From: an uncultured Eubacterium sp.
GTDB lineage: Bacteria; Bacillota; Clostridia; Lachnospirales; Lachnospiraceae
Direction of reading: 5' to 3'
NCBI GenBank assembly: GCA_947088865.1
Contig: CAMUHY010000004.1
Location: forward strand, 1 to 64,000
DNA length: 64,000 nucleotides
The position numbers and the translations under genes are program-made. The notes below the pieces were generated by a model. That model did not search any database and was not told the origin of the DNA. It worked only from the letters and a program-made list of their open reading frames with translations. Positions 18,527-28,122 of the stretch are shown here, in pieces. Numbering within the stretch: the stretch's first letter is position 1; each line of letters opens with the position of its first letter.

Positions 18527-18603
18527 ATAAGTCAGATAGGCTTCAATTGCCAAAACATTGATTATTATAACTTTGACTTATCATTCACGGAAAGTAAAAC
18601 ATT

Positions 18604-19929
18604 ATGAAAGACTTAACAAATGGAAAACCTTTAAAACTTATTTTAACATTTGCAATACCTCTATTTATTGGACAGCTATTTCAATTATTTTACAGCTTGG
18701 TAGACACGCGAATTGTCGGCGAAATTTTGGGTGAAACCTCTCTTGCCGCAGTTGGTTCAACAACTTCCTTAAGCGATATGCTTGTAGGCTTGCTTAATGG
18801 TTTAACAAATGGTTTTGCTATTATTATCTCTACATTTTATGGCGCAAAAGATTACATTAATATGAAAAAATCCATTGCTGCAACCTTGCTTTTAAGCATT
18901 GGCTTTACAATTATTATCAGTATATTATGTCTTTTATTAAACAATCAAATATTAAGTATTTTAAATGTATCCGATGCAATACTATCACAGGCAAAAAGTT
19001 ACATCTGTGTTATCCTTGCAGGACTAATTGCCTCAACTATCTATAATGCGTATGCTGCCATTTTAAGAGCAATTGGCGATTCCTTTACCCCGCTTATATT
19101 TCTGGTTATCTCTACAATAACCAATATTGCACTCGATTACATATTTATATTATGGTTTAATATGAATGTGGCAGGCGCTGCATTTGCAACCGTTGTATCA
19201 CAGGGAATTTCGGCTGTTTTATGTTTTTTCTATGTCAAAAAAAGATACCCTCAATTATCTTTAGAAAAAAAAGACTATTTGCCTGCTAAAAATATCTATA
19301 ATAAACTGATTAAAACAGGACTTTCTATGGGATTTATGGTATCCTTTGTCAATATTGGAACGGTTGCATTACAGACAAGCATCAATACCTTTGGAACCAA
19401 TATTATTGTTGCACACACTGCGGCAAGAAAAGCTACCACTATGTTTATGTTACCTTTTTCTGTTTTTGGCACAACATTGGCAACCTATTGCGGTCAAAAT
19501 CTTGGTGCAAAAAAATATAATCGTATTAAACAAGGAATCAAACAAACTGTATTATTGACATTTGTATGGTGTGCATTGGTAGTAATTATAGCTTATACGA
19601 TTGCACCAGCTATTATCCGTATTATCACTGCTTCAGATATCCAAGAAGTGATAGATACAGCTTCTTTATATTTAAGAGTCAATACTTCTTTATATTTTGT
19701 GCCAGCCGTTATCTGTCTATTTAGAAATAGTATGCAGGGATTTGGCGATTCCAAAACGCCTGTATTTTCAAGTTCCTTAGAGTTAATTGGGAAAGTTTTA
19801 ATTGCTTTCTTTTTAGCCCCGCATATTGGATATTGGGGAATTATTATTGCAGAACCTATTGTTTGGATTATCATGGTAATACCACTTATTATAAATATGT
19901 ATCGAAATCCAATTTTTAAGAAAGCTTAA
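18604..19929 (+). CDS. MATE family efflux transporter
   Basis: 441 residues with about twelve hydrophobic segments in two similar halves. The N-terminus MKDLTNGKPLKLILTFAIP and the following FQLFYSLVDTRIVG are typical of Clostridia MATE exporters of the NorM/DinF type. The motif LRAIGDS near 160 and MQGFGDSKTP near 380 mark the two repeats. It would export cationic drugs or metabolites by sodium or proton antiport; the cargo is unknown. GGAAAG precedes the ATG. The B-type repeat after the gene doubles as a terminator. Confidence 0.92.
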   Translation: MKDLTNGKPLKLILTFAIPLFIGQLFQLFYSLVDTRIVGEILGETSLAAVGSTTSLSDMLVGLLNGLTNGFAIIISTFYGAKDYINMKKSIAATLLLSIGFTIIISILCLLLNNQILSILNVSDAILSQAKSYICVILAGLIASTIYNAYAAILRAIGDSFTPLIFLVISTITNIALDYIFILWFNMNVAGAAFATVVSQGISAVLCFFYVKKRYPQLSLEKKDYLPAKNIYNKLIKTGLSMGFMVSFVNIGTVALQTSINTFGTNIIVAHTAARKATTMFMLPFSVFGTTLATYCGQNLGAKKYNRIKQGIKQTVLLTFVWCALVVIIAYTIAPAIIRIITASDIQEVIDTASLYLRVNTSLYFVPAVICLFRNSMQGFGDSKTPVFSSSLELIGKVLIAFFLAPHIGYWGIIIAEPIVWIIMVIPLIINMYRNPIFKKA

Positions 19930-19943
19930 AGATACTACAAGTC

Positions 19944-20034
19944 AAAACGACTGCCGCAAAGGTCAAATATTATAGCGTCCTTTGGACGCATTGCAGTTTG
20001 CTATGGGATATTTGTCTTTGCAACAGTCGTTTTT
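19944..20034. repeat. Repeat element B acting as bidirectional terminator
   Basis: AAAACGACTG pairs with CAGTCGTTTT at the outside, then GCAAAGGTCAAATA with TATTTGTCTTTGC, around an inner GCGTCC-TTT-GGACGC palindrome. The roughly 90-base hairpin ends in T4 on each strand and separates convergent genes. The inner part is shared with the elements at 12920 and 57560. Confidence 0.75.
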
Positions 20035-20055
20035 ATAAAATTTTATATAATTGTT

Positions 20056-21828
20056 TTAAACCGTAAAAAATTCAATATCTTCATTGATACCATCAGAAAT
20101 GGATTTTAAATCTTTTGCTGTCTGTGCCAGCAAACTGATAGTTGCATTCAGCTCTTCCATAGAAGCTGTTGTCTGCTGTGCCGATGCAGCGTTTTCTTCA
20201 GAAATAGCAGATAAATTTGAGATAACATCATTAATCTGCGCACGAGCGCGGTTACATGATTGTGTATTGCCATAAATGACATCTGTATTTTGTTTTGTAA
20301 CATCAATACCACGATTGACTTCATAAAAACTATTTTTCGTATCATTTAATTTACTTTGCTGTTCATATATAAGCTTCTGCGTTTCGTCCATAGCGGCAGT
20401 TGTCTTTGCTGCTTCCTCCTGAAGTGTCAATATAATCGCTTGTATATCTTTCGCCGCTTCATCAGATTGTGCAGCAAGCTTCTGAATCTCTGTGGCCACA
20501 ACGGCAAACCCCTTGCCCGCCTCACCTGCTCTTGCTGATTCAATCGAAGCATTCAAAGCAAGAAGACTTGTTTGGTCTGTAATATTGGTAATCAACGAAG
20601 CTGCACCGCTAATTCTTTCAACAGATTGGTTTGTAATATCTAACTGTTCTGCTATTCTCTTTATAGCCATTGTTGTATGGTCATTGGATACACTGAGTTC
20701 ATCTACTGTATGAACCGATTTATCACCCGCTTTTTCCATATTGCCAGCTATTTTTGTAAGATTGCCGACATTTGATACAATATCTTCTATCAATTCTCCT
20801 ATGGAAGCAATTTCTGCAGAAGCCGTCTGTATTTCTTCTGCCTGTGAAACAGCACCTTTAGAAATATCTTCCACAGCGCTGCTTATCTCCTCAGAAGCCA
20901 TTGAAGACTGACTTGCCATGCCGTCAAGATTTTCACCAGACTCATTGAGCGTATATGCAGACTGTTTTAATTCCGACACAATTTTTTTGAGTTTCTCAAT
21001 AAGAGAGTCAATAGCCACTCCCATAGCTCCAATCTCGTCTTTTCTTTTTGTGACTGTTCTATCAATTCCTACGGTAAGATTACCTTGTGCAAGACTGTCC
21101 AAAGAATTTTTAGCCTTGATAAGACAATTTGAAATCGCTCTTGAACTCCAAAATCCAACAATAGTTGAAATCACCAAAGCCAATAATGCAATCAATGCAA
21201 ATCCAAGAACCTTACTATCAATATACGACTGAATATTTGTTCTTGGCTGACCGGCAAATACCATACCAATAATATCACCTGATTGATTTTTAAGAGGAAT
21301 ATAGACTGCCGAATAACTTATATTATTAATCGTTATATTCGATGTTCTATATGTATTGCCTTTTTTTACGGTCTCCCATATATTCGGGTCGCCTTTTGTT
21401 CCAACAATTCTTTCTCCATTTGCATCTTTAAGAGAAGTTACCATACGTGTATCTTGCCAGAATAATGTAATATCAGCATGACTACTCTTTACATATTCAT
21501 CAATATGGCTCATGTTGGCAGATAAATTGACATTACCTTTCCATAAATTTCCAGAAGAATCAGCCTTATAATCTCCGTCCAAATTTCCATAACCTGCCAT
21601 TGTTGCCTCTGCCGCTAAAGCAAGACCATTTTCAGCTTCCTCATTCAATCCATCAATAAGACTGATTTGAGCAAATATAAGCAGAACTAAAGAAACAATA
21701 AGTGATGGTACAAACGCTAACATAAGCAATTTAAACTTAATACTAAGCCCTTTTGTTGTAGAATTTTTCTTCTTTAATTTCACACCTGCCTGTACTTGAT
21801 TGGTGTCTACTTTTTGTATTGTTTCCAT
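20056..21828 (-). CDS. Methyl-accepting chemotaxis protein with Cache-type sensor
   Basis: About 590 residues. TM1 is near residues 33-55, an extracellular single-Cache-like sensor follows to about 205, then TM2 (about 208-230), a HAMP domain and a long cytoplasmic signalling coil. The hairpin tip reads [21 protein letters not shown], split here as TSLLALNAS and [11 protein letters not shown], with [10 protein letters not shown] following. It would report a periplasm-side ligand to CheA/CheW, which are not in the window. ATG 21828 lies six bases after GGAGG; the earlier ATG 21834 touches the ribosome site. Transcribed alone. Confidence 0.92.
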   Translation of the reverse strand: METIQKVDTNQVQAGVKLKKKNSTTKGLSIKFKLLMLAFVPSLIVSLVLLIFAQISLIDGLNEEAENGLALAAEATMAGYGNLDGDYKADSSGNLWKGNVNLSANMSHIDEYVKSSHADITLFWQDTRMVTSLKDANGERIVGTKGDPNIWETVKKGNTYRTSNITINNISYSAVYIPLKNQSGDIIGMVFAGQPRTNIQSYIDSKVLGFALIALLALVISTIVGFWSSRAISNCLIKAKNSLDSLAQGNLTVGIDRTVTKRKDEIGAMGVAIDSLIEKLKKIVSELKQSAYTLNESGENLDGMASQSSMASEEISSAVEDISKGAVSQAEEIQTASAEIASIGELIEDIVSNVGNLTKIAGNMEKAGDKSVHTVDELSVSNDHTTMAIKRIAEQLDITNQSVERISGAASLITNITDQTSLLALNASIESARAGEAGKGFAVVATEIQKLAAQSDEAAKDIQAIILTLQEEAAKTTAAMDETQKLIYEQQSKLNDTKNSFYEVNRGIDVTKQNTDVIYGNTQSCNRARAQINDVISNLSAISEENAASAQQTTASMEELNATISLLAQTAKDLKSISDGINEDIEFFTV

Positions 21829-21974
21829 ATCCATCCTCCAATTAGCACAATTTTTTGATATTGTAACATAAAAAATATAATTTTAGCAATATTAATTCTT
21901 GTGTTAAAATGGATATACCATCTATTTTTTATCGCGCTTATTCCTATATACTATTTACATTTTATTTAACATTA

Positions 21975-22394
21975 TTATATATTATGGACTTGCAAATCAA
22001 CTAAATCAGCAAGCGTTATACTGTCAACAACATCATTGACTGCATCATTTATTTTTTTCCACACAATATATGTCGCACAATTATCTTGTCTCTTACAAAT
22101 ATCCCCATCTTCTTCTACACAAGACACAGGTGCTAATGACCCCTCTATAAGCCTTAAAATCATTCCTACGGTATAGTCTTGTGGGGCTTTTTTTAACATA
22201 TAGCCTCCTTGTGCGCCTCTTACGCTTTTTACAAATCCTCCCTTATTTAAAACGGAAATAATTTGTTCTAAATATTTATCTGAAATTTCTTGACGTTTTG
22301 CTATATCTTTAATACTTACAGCTTCGCCCGTATTATGGATTGCAAGGTCTAACATCAGTCTTAGAGCATATCTTCCTTTTGTTGAAATCTTCAT
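21975..22394 (-). CDS. Rrf2 family regulator (CymR/IscR-like)
   Basis: 139 residues beginning MKISTKGRYALRLMLDLA, the standard Rrf2 start; ATG 22394 has GAAAGG upstream. The wHTH recognition region is ISDKYLEQI, followed by the wing RGAQGGY. Three cysteines (spacing C-x7-C-x5-C, in VSCVEEDGDICKRQDNC) could bind an iron-sulfur cluster, as in IscR; CymR proteins lack them and instead bind CysK. It is 23 bases downstream of mnmA and surely co-transcribed. The regulon is not shown; sulfur or Fe-S genes such as metY and cysE are candidates by analogy. Confidence 0.9.
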   Translation of the reverse strand: MKISTKGRYALRLMLDLAIHNTGEAVSIKDIAKRQEISDKYLEQIISVLNKGGFVKSVRGAQGGYMLKKAPQDYTVGMILRLIEGSLAPVSCVEEDGDICKRQDNCATYIVWKKINDAVNDVVDSITLADLVDLQVHNI

Positions 22395-22417
22395 AATAAA
22401 CCACGCCTTTCTGTCTC

Positions 22418-23494
22418 TTACAAAATCGTTCCTCCCCCAAGACATATATCTTCATTATACAAAACAACAGCTTGTCCTGGTGTAATTGCTCTTACAGGCT
22501 CATCAAATATACATTCAAGCGTATCATTATCTATCATTCTTACAAGACAATCACTTCCTTTGTGACTATATCGCACTTTAGCTTGAACTTTAATAGGATT
22601 AGTGATATTTTCTATCCCCATAAAATTAACATTATTTGCATACAACTTATCAGAAAAAACATCTGTATCATCACCAATAACAACTTCATTTGTTTCTGGT
22701 CTTATCGCAACAACAAACACGGGCTTTCCCATTGATAAACCAAGTCCTTTGCGCTGCCCAATGGTATAGTGAATAATCCCTTTATGTGTACCAATAATAT
22801 TGTTATGAACATCAACAAAATTACCAAAATCACATCTATAATTGGTCTTATCAACAATATATTTTGCATAGTCATTATCAGGAATAAAACAAATTTCCAT
22901 GCTATCTTGTTTATGTGCTACTTGAATACCTATTTTTTCAGCAATTCCTCGAATTTCATCTTTTGTATAATCACCTATGGGCATCAGTGTATGCTTTAAT
23001 TGTTCTTGTGTAAGTTTATATAAAGCATAAGTTTGGTCTTTAACCGATGTCGCTGATTTTTTCACAGCATATCTTCCATTAGAAAGCTGGCGAATTCTTG
23101 CATAATGACCTGTTGCAATATAATCTGCCCCTATTTGAGAACCATATTTTAACAACTCTTCCCATTTAATATAACGGTTGCACACAATACATGGATTTGG
23201 TGTTCTGCCAAGTTTATATTCCTCTGTAAAATAATCAATCACCTTACACTTAAATGATTCCTTCATATCAATAACATGATGTTGAATTTGGAGTTGATTT
23301 GCAACTCTCCTTGCGTCATCAATTGCTGATATTCCACAGCTTTTTTTGTCTTCTTCCTCATATAATGTCGTATCTTGCCATATCTGCATAGTCACGCCAA
23401 TAACATCAAATCCTTGTTCCTTCAGTAAATATGCCGCCACAGAAGAATCAACTCCTCCTGACATGCCAATGACTACCTTTTTCTTCACATTCAT
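22418..23494 (-). CDS. mnmA: tRNA-specific 2-thiouridylase
   Basis: About 358 residues. The PP-loop GMSGGVDSSVAAYLLKEQGF is at the start, the catalytic cysteines are in TPNPCIVCNRYIKW near 100 and MEICFIPDNDY near 200, and TGHYARI lies between them. It thiolates U34 of tRNA Lys, Glu and Gln, using sulfur relayed from a cysteine desulfurase. ATG 23494 abuts GAGG, so the GTG at 23488 (MKKKVVIGMSGG) with 6 bases spacing may be the real start. No iscS is adjacent, although rrf2-iscS-mnmA is the usual order in Firmicutes. Confidence 0.93.
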   Translation of the reverse strand: MNVKKKVVIGMSGGVDSSVAAYLLKEQGFDVIGVTMQIWQDTTLYEEEDKKSCGISAIDDARRVANQLQIQHHVIDMKESFKCKVIDYFTEEYKLGRTPNPCIVCNRYIKWEELLKYGSQIGADYIATGHYARIRQLSNGRYAVKKSATSVKDQTYALYKLTQEQLKHTLMPIGDYTKDEIRGIAEKIGIQVAHKQDSMEICFIPDNDYAKYIVDKTNYRCDFGNFVDVHNNIIGTHKGIIHYTIGQRKGLGLSMGKPVFVVAIRPETNEVVIGDDTDVFSDKLYANNVNFMGIENITNPIKVQAKVRYSHKGSDCLVRMIDNDTLECIFDEPVRAITPGQAVVLYNEDICLGGGTIL

Positions 23495-23525
23495 CCTCAT
23501 TTCTTTTTTGGTTTCTATACAAAAA

Positions 23526-23580
23526 GTCAAACATGCCGCAAGCATGTCCGCTGGGCTTCGTTGCTCGCAGGAATAAATAT
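23526..23580 (+). repeat. Repeat element C, isolated copy
   Basis: CAAACATGCCGCAAGCATG followed by TCCGCTGGGCTTCGTTGCTC is nearly identical to the C half of the 57560 element. CATGC-CGCAA-GCATG forms a small hairpin. It separates mnmA from the thiE fusion gene. Confidence 0.7.
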
Positions 23581-23591
23581 TTTTACCAAAG

Positions 23592-24860
23592 TTAAAGAAC
23601 ATCTAAATTTATAAAATCATCTGCTTCCAACACAATATCATTCCATAATTTTTCTGAATCCTTGTCAAATACTGCAATTGTTTTACAACCTGCCGACTTC
23701 GCTGTTTTAACAGCATGATAAACATCTTCATATACAATGGTTTCACTTGGATTAAATCCCATCAATTCACATATCTTTTGATAACTTGCAGGATTCTTTT
23801 TATTGATTCCTATATTATAAGAGGTTGTTATCAATTCAAAACAATCTCTTATTCCCATACGTTTGCAAGCCATATCGGCACATTTTTCATCTGAATTTGT
23901 AAAAATGCACATTCTGCTTCCAATTTCTTTTTCTTTTTTTATCAACCGTCTCATACCTGGCTTCATAGGAATATCATAAGCATAGTGTTTTTCCATAATT
24001 TTTAATACTTCTTTTTTTAACGTATCCGTTTCAATATCAATATTTAATACGGTTTGAAAATAATGACAACATTCATTCATATCCATCGTATATGTCACTT
24101 CACTAAAATCGTCTGGAAGCTCGATTCCTCTTGACTGTGCATATTCTCTTGAAATACTGCTCCAAAATGGCATAGAGTCAAACAATGTTCCATCTAAATC
24201 AAATATAATATTCTTTTTTTGATAATCAAATATTTTACTTGCTTTCTGATGCAATTGACTGGCAGCTGTTTTGATGTCATTAGCACCAAATATAGCAGAC
24301 ACAACTGCCACTCCTGAAACGCCTGTATTTTTTAAATAATCCATATTATCATAAGCAATGCCGCCTATTGCCACTACTGGAATATCCACACTGTCAGCTA
24401 TATCAATAAGTGTCTTTTTATCCATTCGGATGGCATCTTTTTTTGTATGGGATTCAAAAACAGCTCCTGTACCAATATAATCAGCCCCCATATGCTGCGC
24501 CTGTTTTGCCAATTCAACCGTTTTGGCAGTAACGCCAATAATCTTATTATGCCCAAGAATTTCACGAGCCTTTTCATACGCCATATCACTTTGTCCAATA
24601 TGAACCCCATCTGCATCGGCTTCTTTTGCCGCCATTACATCATCATTGACAACAAAAGGAACATTAAATTCTTTTGCAATTTTCTTTAAGGCAACTGCTT
24701 TCTTTACCAATTCATCATGGCTTGCTTTTTTATCTCTTAGCTGTAAAAATGTTGCTCCTCCCTCCAACGCAAGCCGCACCTGTTCTTCTAATGATATACC
24801 ATTTAAACAATGATTATCTGTTATTGCATACAAAAGCATGTCTTTATGTAAAACGTTCAC
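23592..24860 (-). CDS. thiE: Thiamine-phosphate synthase fused to a HAD phosphatase
   Basis: 422 residues from a GTG with GGAGG six bases upstream. Residues 1-210 are ThiE: QLRDKK near 41, NDDVMAAKEADADGVHIGQ near 72, GTGAVFESHTKKDA near 130 and VVAIGGI near 165. Residues about 217-420 are a HAD-like phosphatase: motif I FDLDGTLFDS, motif II IFTNSD, lysine in NKKNPASY, motif IV VYEDVYHAV. ThiE joins the thiazole and pyrimidine moieties to thiamine phosphate; the fused HAD could remove the phosphate to release thiamine, or act in repair. No THI-box riboswitch or other thi gene is seen. It overlaps no neighbour and lies 16 bases after the Nudix gene, in the same operon direction. Confidence 0.9.
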   Translation of the reverse strand: MNVLHKDMLLYAITDNHCLNGISLEEQVRLALEGGATFLQLRDKKASHDELVKKAVALKKIAKEFNVPFVVNDDVMAAKEADADGVHIGQSDMAYEKAREILGHNKIIGVTAKTVELAKQAQHMGADYIGTGAVFESHTKKDAIRMDKKTLIDIADSVDIPVVAIGGIAYDNMDYLKNTGVSGVAVVSAIFGANDIKTAASQLHQKASKIFDYQKKNIIFDLDGTLFDSMPFWSSISREYAQSRGIELPDDFSEVTYTMDMNECCHYFQTVLNIDIETDTLKKEVLKIMEKHYAYDIPMKPGMRRLIKKEKEIGSRMCIFTNSDEKCADMACKRMGIRDCFELITTSYNIGINKKNPASYQKICELMGFNPSETIVYEDVYHAVKTAKSAGCKTIAVFDKDSEKLWNDIVLEADDFINLDVL

Positions 24861-24876
24861 AATAATCCTCCATTTA

Positions 24877-25731
24877 CTATGTATCCAACGCTGCTATTAT
24901 CGAATTTTTAAATAACTTAAATCTTCCCTTCTCTGAAGGAACAAATCGGTCTGACTCAACCAATTTAACAAAATCATTTAAACTAAGAAAAGTATAATCC
25001 ATCGTTTCCCCAATTTGAAGATGAATTTGTGTTGCTGTTGAAATATGTACTAAATAGGTATGATAGATACAATGCCTTATATCATCTACATAACAATATA
25101 ACTCAATAAAATCCCTTACATCAGCTTGAATACCTGTCTCTTCAAACAATTCTCGTTTTGCACCTTCAATAGGCGTTTCTCCAGAAAGTATCGAACCTCC
25201 CGTTATCTCCCACTTTAATGGATATGTCTTATTTCTTGACCTCTGTGTTGTCAAGACACACCCATCACTTCTCAATACATAGACATTAACAACAATATGA
25301 TAAACACCTTCATTTAACGACTTTGCCATACTTCTTGGAACTTGATACCCTAGCTGATTTCCTTGTCTATCATAGGCATCCCACATTTCTTCATTAAGCA
25401 TCTCAATATTGCTGTCAAATCGTTGTTCTGCAAAATAAACCATCTCTTCAATTTGCTGCTTGTTAAACGGCATATTTTCAGGAGCAATCACCCATTGTTC
25501 ATCATCTCCAACTCGATGAATAATTGCTATTTTTTTTCCAGCAAATCGGTCAACAGGTGTATCTACTCCAACAATATATGCACCTTGTCTTCCTCCATTA
25601 TTTGATTCTACTCCATCTACATATCCATAATTAACCGAATATACAATTGATGGATGTTCAGGATGGGATGTACCAATTGGTCGCTCTATACTAATGTCAT
25701 ATATATAATCATTATCTGTGCCTTGTTCCAT
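24877..25731 (-). CDS. Inorganic pyrophosphatase-like domain fused to Nudix hydrolase
   Basis: About 284 residues. Residues about 10-110 resemble the small Firmicutes proteins annotated as inorganic pyrophosphatase (RPIGTSHPEHPSIVYSVNYG, GAYIVGVDTPVDRFAGK, AIIHR). Residues about 145-280 form a Nudix domain with a complete box: GGSILSGETPIEGAKRELFE then ETGI. Nudix enzymes cleave nucleoside diphosphates linked to X; the fused part may bind or hydrolyse pyrophosphate released. ATG 25731 has AGGAGG close upstream. An AT-rich 315-base leader with hairpins precedes it, and the thiE fusion gene follows. Confidence 0.85.
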   Translation of the reverse strand: MEQGTDNDYIYDISIERPIGTSHPEHPSIVYSVNYGYVDGVESNNGGRQGAYIVGVDTPVDRFAGKKIAIIHRVGDDEQWVIAPENMPFNKQQIEEMVYFAEQRFDSNIEMLNEEMWDAYDRQGNQLGYQVPRSMAKSLNEGVYHIVVNVYVLRSDGCVLTTQRSRNKTYPLKWEITGGSILSGETPIEGAKRELFEETGIQADVRDFIELYCYVDDIRHCIYHTYLVHISTATQIHLQIGETMDYTFLSLNDFVKLVESDRFVPSEKGRFKLFKNSIIAALDT

Positions 25732-25870
25732 AAGACCTCCTAACGTCAAAGGATATAAATATATCATCACAGCTTATTAATCATCAAAAATAGCCATATT
25801 TCTGTAAAATATTAAAATAAAGAATAAAAATCAGTAGTTTTTATAATCATGCAGTGCTATATTCTGTTTA

Positions 25871-26042
25871 ATGTAATAAATTACTATATCGTTGTTATAA
25901 ATGTAGTTTATTACATTATATAATTACTGTTGCTCCACCTGCAACAATAATTATAACAACCTCTCATTTTTTGGTATATAGCAGCGACCACCTTCTTTAT
26001 CCCCCTCTTAATTAATTTAGGTGGTTGTTGGCTATATTTTTT
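25871..26042. other. Structured intergenic leader between gltX and the Nudix gene
   Basis: Three hairpins lie in 172 bases. AATGTAATAAA pairs with TTTATTACATT (25871-25916). GTTGC-TCCACCT-GCAAC follows (about 25929-25945). A large stem, ATATAGC plus GACCACCT with AGGTGGTTGTTG and GCTATAT, ends in T7 on the plus strand (25974-26042). The last could end a plus transcript, but no plus gene is there. It may instead be a 5' structure of the minus-strand Nudix-thiE unit. No known riboswitch consensus was recognised. Confidence 0.5.
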
Positions 26043-26046
26043 TATG

Positions 26047-27699
26047 TCAAAGTACAGTCTCAATTCGTTCTCTCATCTGTGCCTCCCCCATAATATGAAC
26101 AATTGTCCACAAATCTGGCGTATTTGCACGTCCTGTAACAGCTATTCTTATCACCTCTGCCACATCCGACACATTTCCCTTAAAATTTTCAGGAGAAGCT
26201 TTATAGGCTTTCATATCGGATGCATAACCTAAAGAATCTGCAATTTCTTTTAACTTATTAAACCATGCACTATTGTCATCTGCATGATTATAGGATTCAA
26301 GATATTTTGTAAGAATTGCATGAACTTCATCCATATCTAATTTAAATGAATCTTTTTCATCTGTTTTTGAACCGTCAAAAAAGTACGAAAACAATTCAAA
26401 TATCTGCTTTGCATACACAAGGTCTTTTCTTCTTCGCTTCATGCCAACACCCATATAAAGTCTTAGAATACGTAACATTTTTTCTTTATCTGCAAACCAA
26501 ATATCTTTATTTTCAGGTTCATAATCGCTTGCCCATTGATATAAGAAATCATATACTTCATTTTCAGAAAGTTTTGACAATTCATTTTTACAGATATTGT
26601 GCAATTTATCCTTATCAAAAAGCGCACCTGATTGATTCATCTTATCAATAGAAAATGGAAATTCATTAATATCTTTATCGGCAAATTTTTCATGCCATTC
26701 CTCAAAATTAGAATTTAATAATGTCATCAAATACACTTTCATACAATAAGGATGATATCCATCCTTCTTATAATAATCTAATGATAATTCAGGGTCTTTT
26801 CTTTTTGAGAGTTTTCTTTTACCACCTGTCTCTTCATCAATTTTCATTAAATGTGCCGTATGTGCATATTTTGGCATCTTAAATCCAAGAAGATGGAAAA
26901 GCTCATAGTGAATAGGAGCTGATGCAAGCCATTCTCCGCCTCTTACAACAACGGTTGTCCGCATCAAATGGTCGTCAATGGCATGTGCAAAATGATACGT
27001 AGGAATCCCATCTCTTTTTAACAATACAATATCATGGATATTTTCAGGCAGTTTTATCTCACCTTTTATGGCATCTACAAATGTAATTTCTTTTTCTGGA
27101 CTTCCCTGTGAACGCAGTCTTAAAACATAAGATTTACCTGCTAAAAGATTCGCCTCAATTTCTTCTATTGTCAAATTACGGCAAACAGCATACTTTCCAT
27201 AATAACCAGTCAATTCTTTTTGTTCTTCCTGCTCTTTTCTTACACTGTCAAGTTCTTCTTCGGTGCAAAAACAAGGATAAGCCAGCCCTTTTGCAACTAA
27301 ATTTTTAGCATACGCATGGTATATATCTACTCTCTGTCTTTGAAAATAAGGTCCATATGCGTTTGTCTGCTCATTTTCATCAAAACCAGCGCCCTCGTCA
27401 AATTCAATATCAAAGTATCTCAAGGTATCAATAATTAATTCAACGGCGCCATCTACTTTACGCTTTTCATCAGTATCTTCAATTCGCAAATAAAATACAC
27501 CTCCATTTTTATGGGCAATTCGCTCGTCTGCCAATGCACTGTAAAGATTGCCCAAATGAATAAATCCAGTAGGACTTGGCGCCATACGTGTCACCTCTGC
27601 ATTATTTGGAAGTTTTCTCTCGACAAACTTTGCTTCATAAAATTCAGGTGTATTTGTTACATTAGGAAATAACATATCTGCTAACTTATTGTAATTCAT
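26047..27699 (-). CDS. gltX: Glutamyl-tRNA synthetase
   Basis: About 550 residues. The HIGH-like motif is PTGFIHLGNL near residue 45 and the KMSKS-like motif is KRKLSKRKD near 300. The GluRS-type Rossmann core (RIEDTDEKRK, PYFQRQR, YPCFC) is complete, and the anticodon-binding helical domain forms the C-terminus. It charges tRNA Glu. ATG 27699 follows GAGG by 6 bases. It begins 15 bases after the PIN toxin gene, so it is very likely on the same transcript. The length is longer than the usual ~480-500 residues and resembles the Clostridia variant class. Confidence 0.93.
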   Translation of the reverse strand: MNYNKLADMLFPNVTNTPEFYEAKFVERKLPNNAEVTRMAPSPTGFIHLGNLYSALADERIAHKNGGVFYLRIEDTDEKRKVDGAVELIIDTLRYFDIEFDEGAGFDENEQTNAYGPYFQRQRVDIYHAYAKNLVAKGLAYPCFCTEEELDSVRKEQEEQKELTGYYGKYAVCRNLTIEEIEANLLAGKSYVLRLRSQGSPEKEITFVDAIKGEIKLPENIHDIVLLKRDGIPTYHFAHAIDDHLMRTTVVVRGGEWLASAPIHYELFHLLGFKMPKYAHTAHLMKIDEETGGKRKLSKRKDPELSLDYYKKDGYHPYCMKVYLMTLLNSNFEEWHEKFADKDINEFPFSIDKMNQSGALFDKDKLHNICKNELSKLSENEVYDFLYQWASDYEPENKDIWFADKEKMLRILRLYMGVGMKRRRKDLVYAKQIFELFSYFFDGSKTDEKDSFKLDMDEVHAILTKYLESYNHADDNSAWFNKLKEIADSLGYASDMKAYKASPENFKGNVSDVAEVIRIAVTGRANTPDLWTIVHIMGEAQMRERIETVL

Positions 27700-27714
27700 T
27701 TTTATCCTCATTTC

Positions 27715-28119
27715 TTAATTGTTATATTTTTCTAAAAAATCAACCATTGTCACTATTTCAGGCTGTTCAATATCTAAAACATGAAAGTCTTTATCGCCTG
27801 TAATAAATATATCTACATTTTCTATAATTGCTGTTGCTAATATGGGAGAATCTTTTATGTCTCGCATTATATTTAAACTTTCTGGACTTAAATTTCTTGG
27901 AGTGTAAACCATATCAAAAGGCAATTCAATAAAAAATTGATTTAATAAATTTATTTTTTTAGGAAATTTTCGTTGTGTGACTAATCTTAATTCTTCAATT
28001 ACATAATCACATAAAACAATTTTATGATAAATAGCTAATTGCTTTGTCAATTGTTTAGTGATATCTGAAGGAAAGAAAATTATTGAAACTAAAATATTTG
28101 TATCTAACATTACCCTCAA
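27715..28119 (-). CDS. PIN-domain toxin (VapC-like)
   Basis: 134 residues. The PIN core is visible: first Asp in MLDTNILVS, Glu in VIEELRLV near 45, and the pair of acidic residues in KDSPILATAIIEN and FITGDKDF near 90-112. PIN toxins are magnesium-dependent RNases that often cut tRNA or mRNA. The start is a TTG (28119) that places MRVMLDTN first, three bases after the antitoxin stop; ATG 28110 is the alternative. Partner and spacing make a type II toxin-antitoxin pair. It reads directly into gltX. Confidence 0.85.
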   Translation of the reverse strand: MRVMLDTNILVSIIFFPSDITKQLTKQLAIYHKIVLCDYVIEELRLVTQRKFPKKINLLNQFFIELPFDMVYTPRNLSPESLNIMRDIKDSPILATAIIENVDIFITGDKDFHVLDIEQPEIVTMVDFLEKYNN

Positions 28120-28122
28120 TAA

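Noticed and set aside
27699-27760. T-box leader for gltX
   Set aside because: The PIN gene ends 15 bases before gltX, leaving no room for a leader.
27796-27816. Further iteron copies inside genes (TCTACATTTT-type strings at about 27.8 kb and 18.8 kb)
   Set aside because: They match only ten bases of the core, lie inside coding sequence and lack the TTTACTC part.
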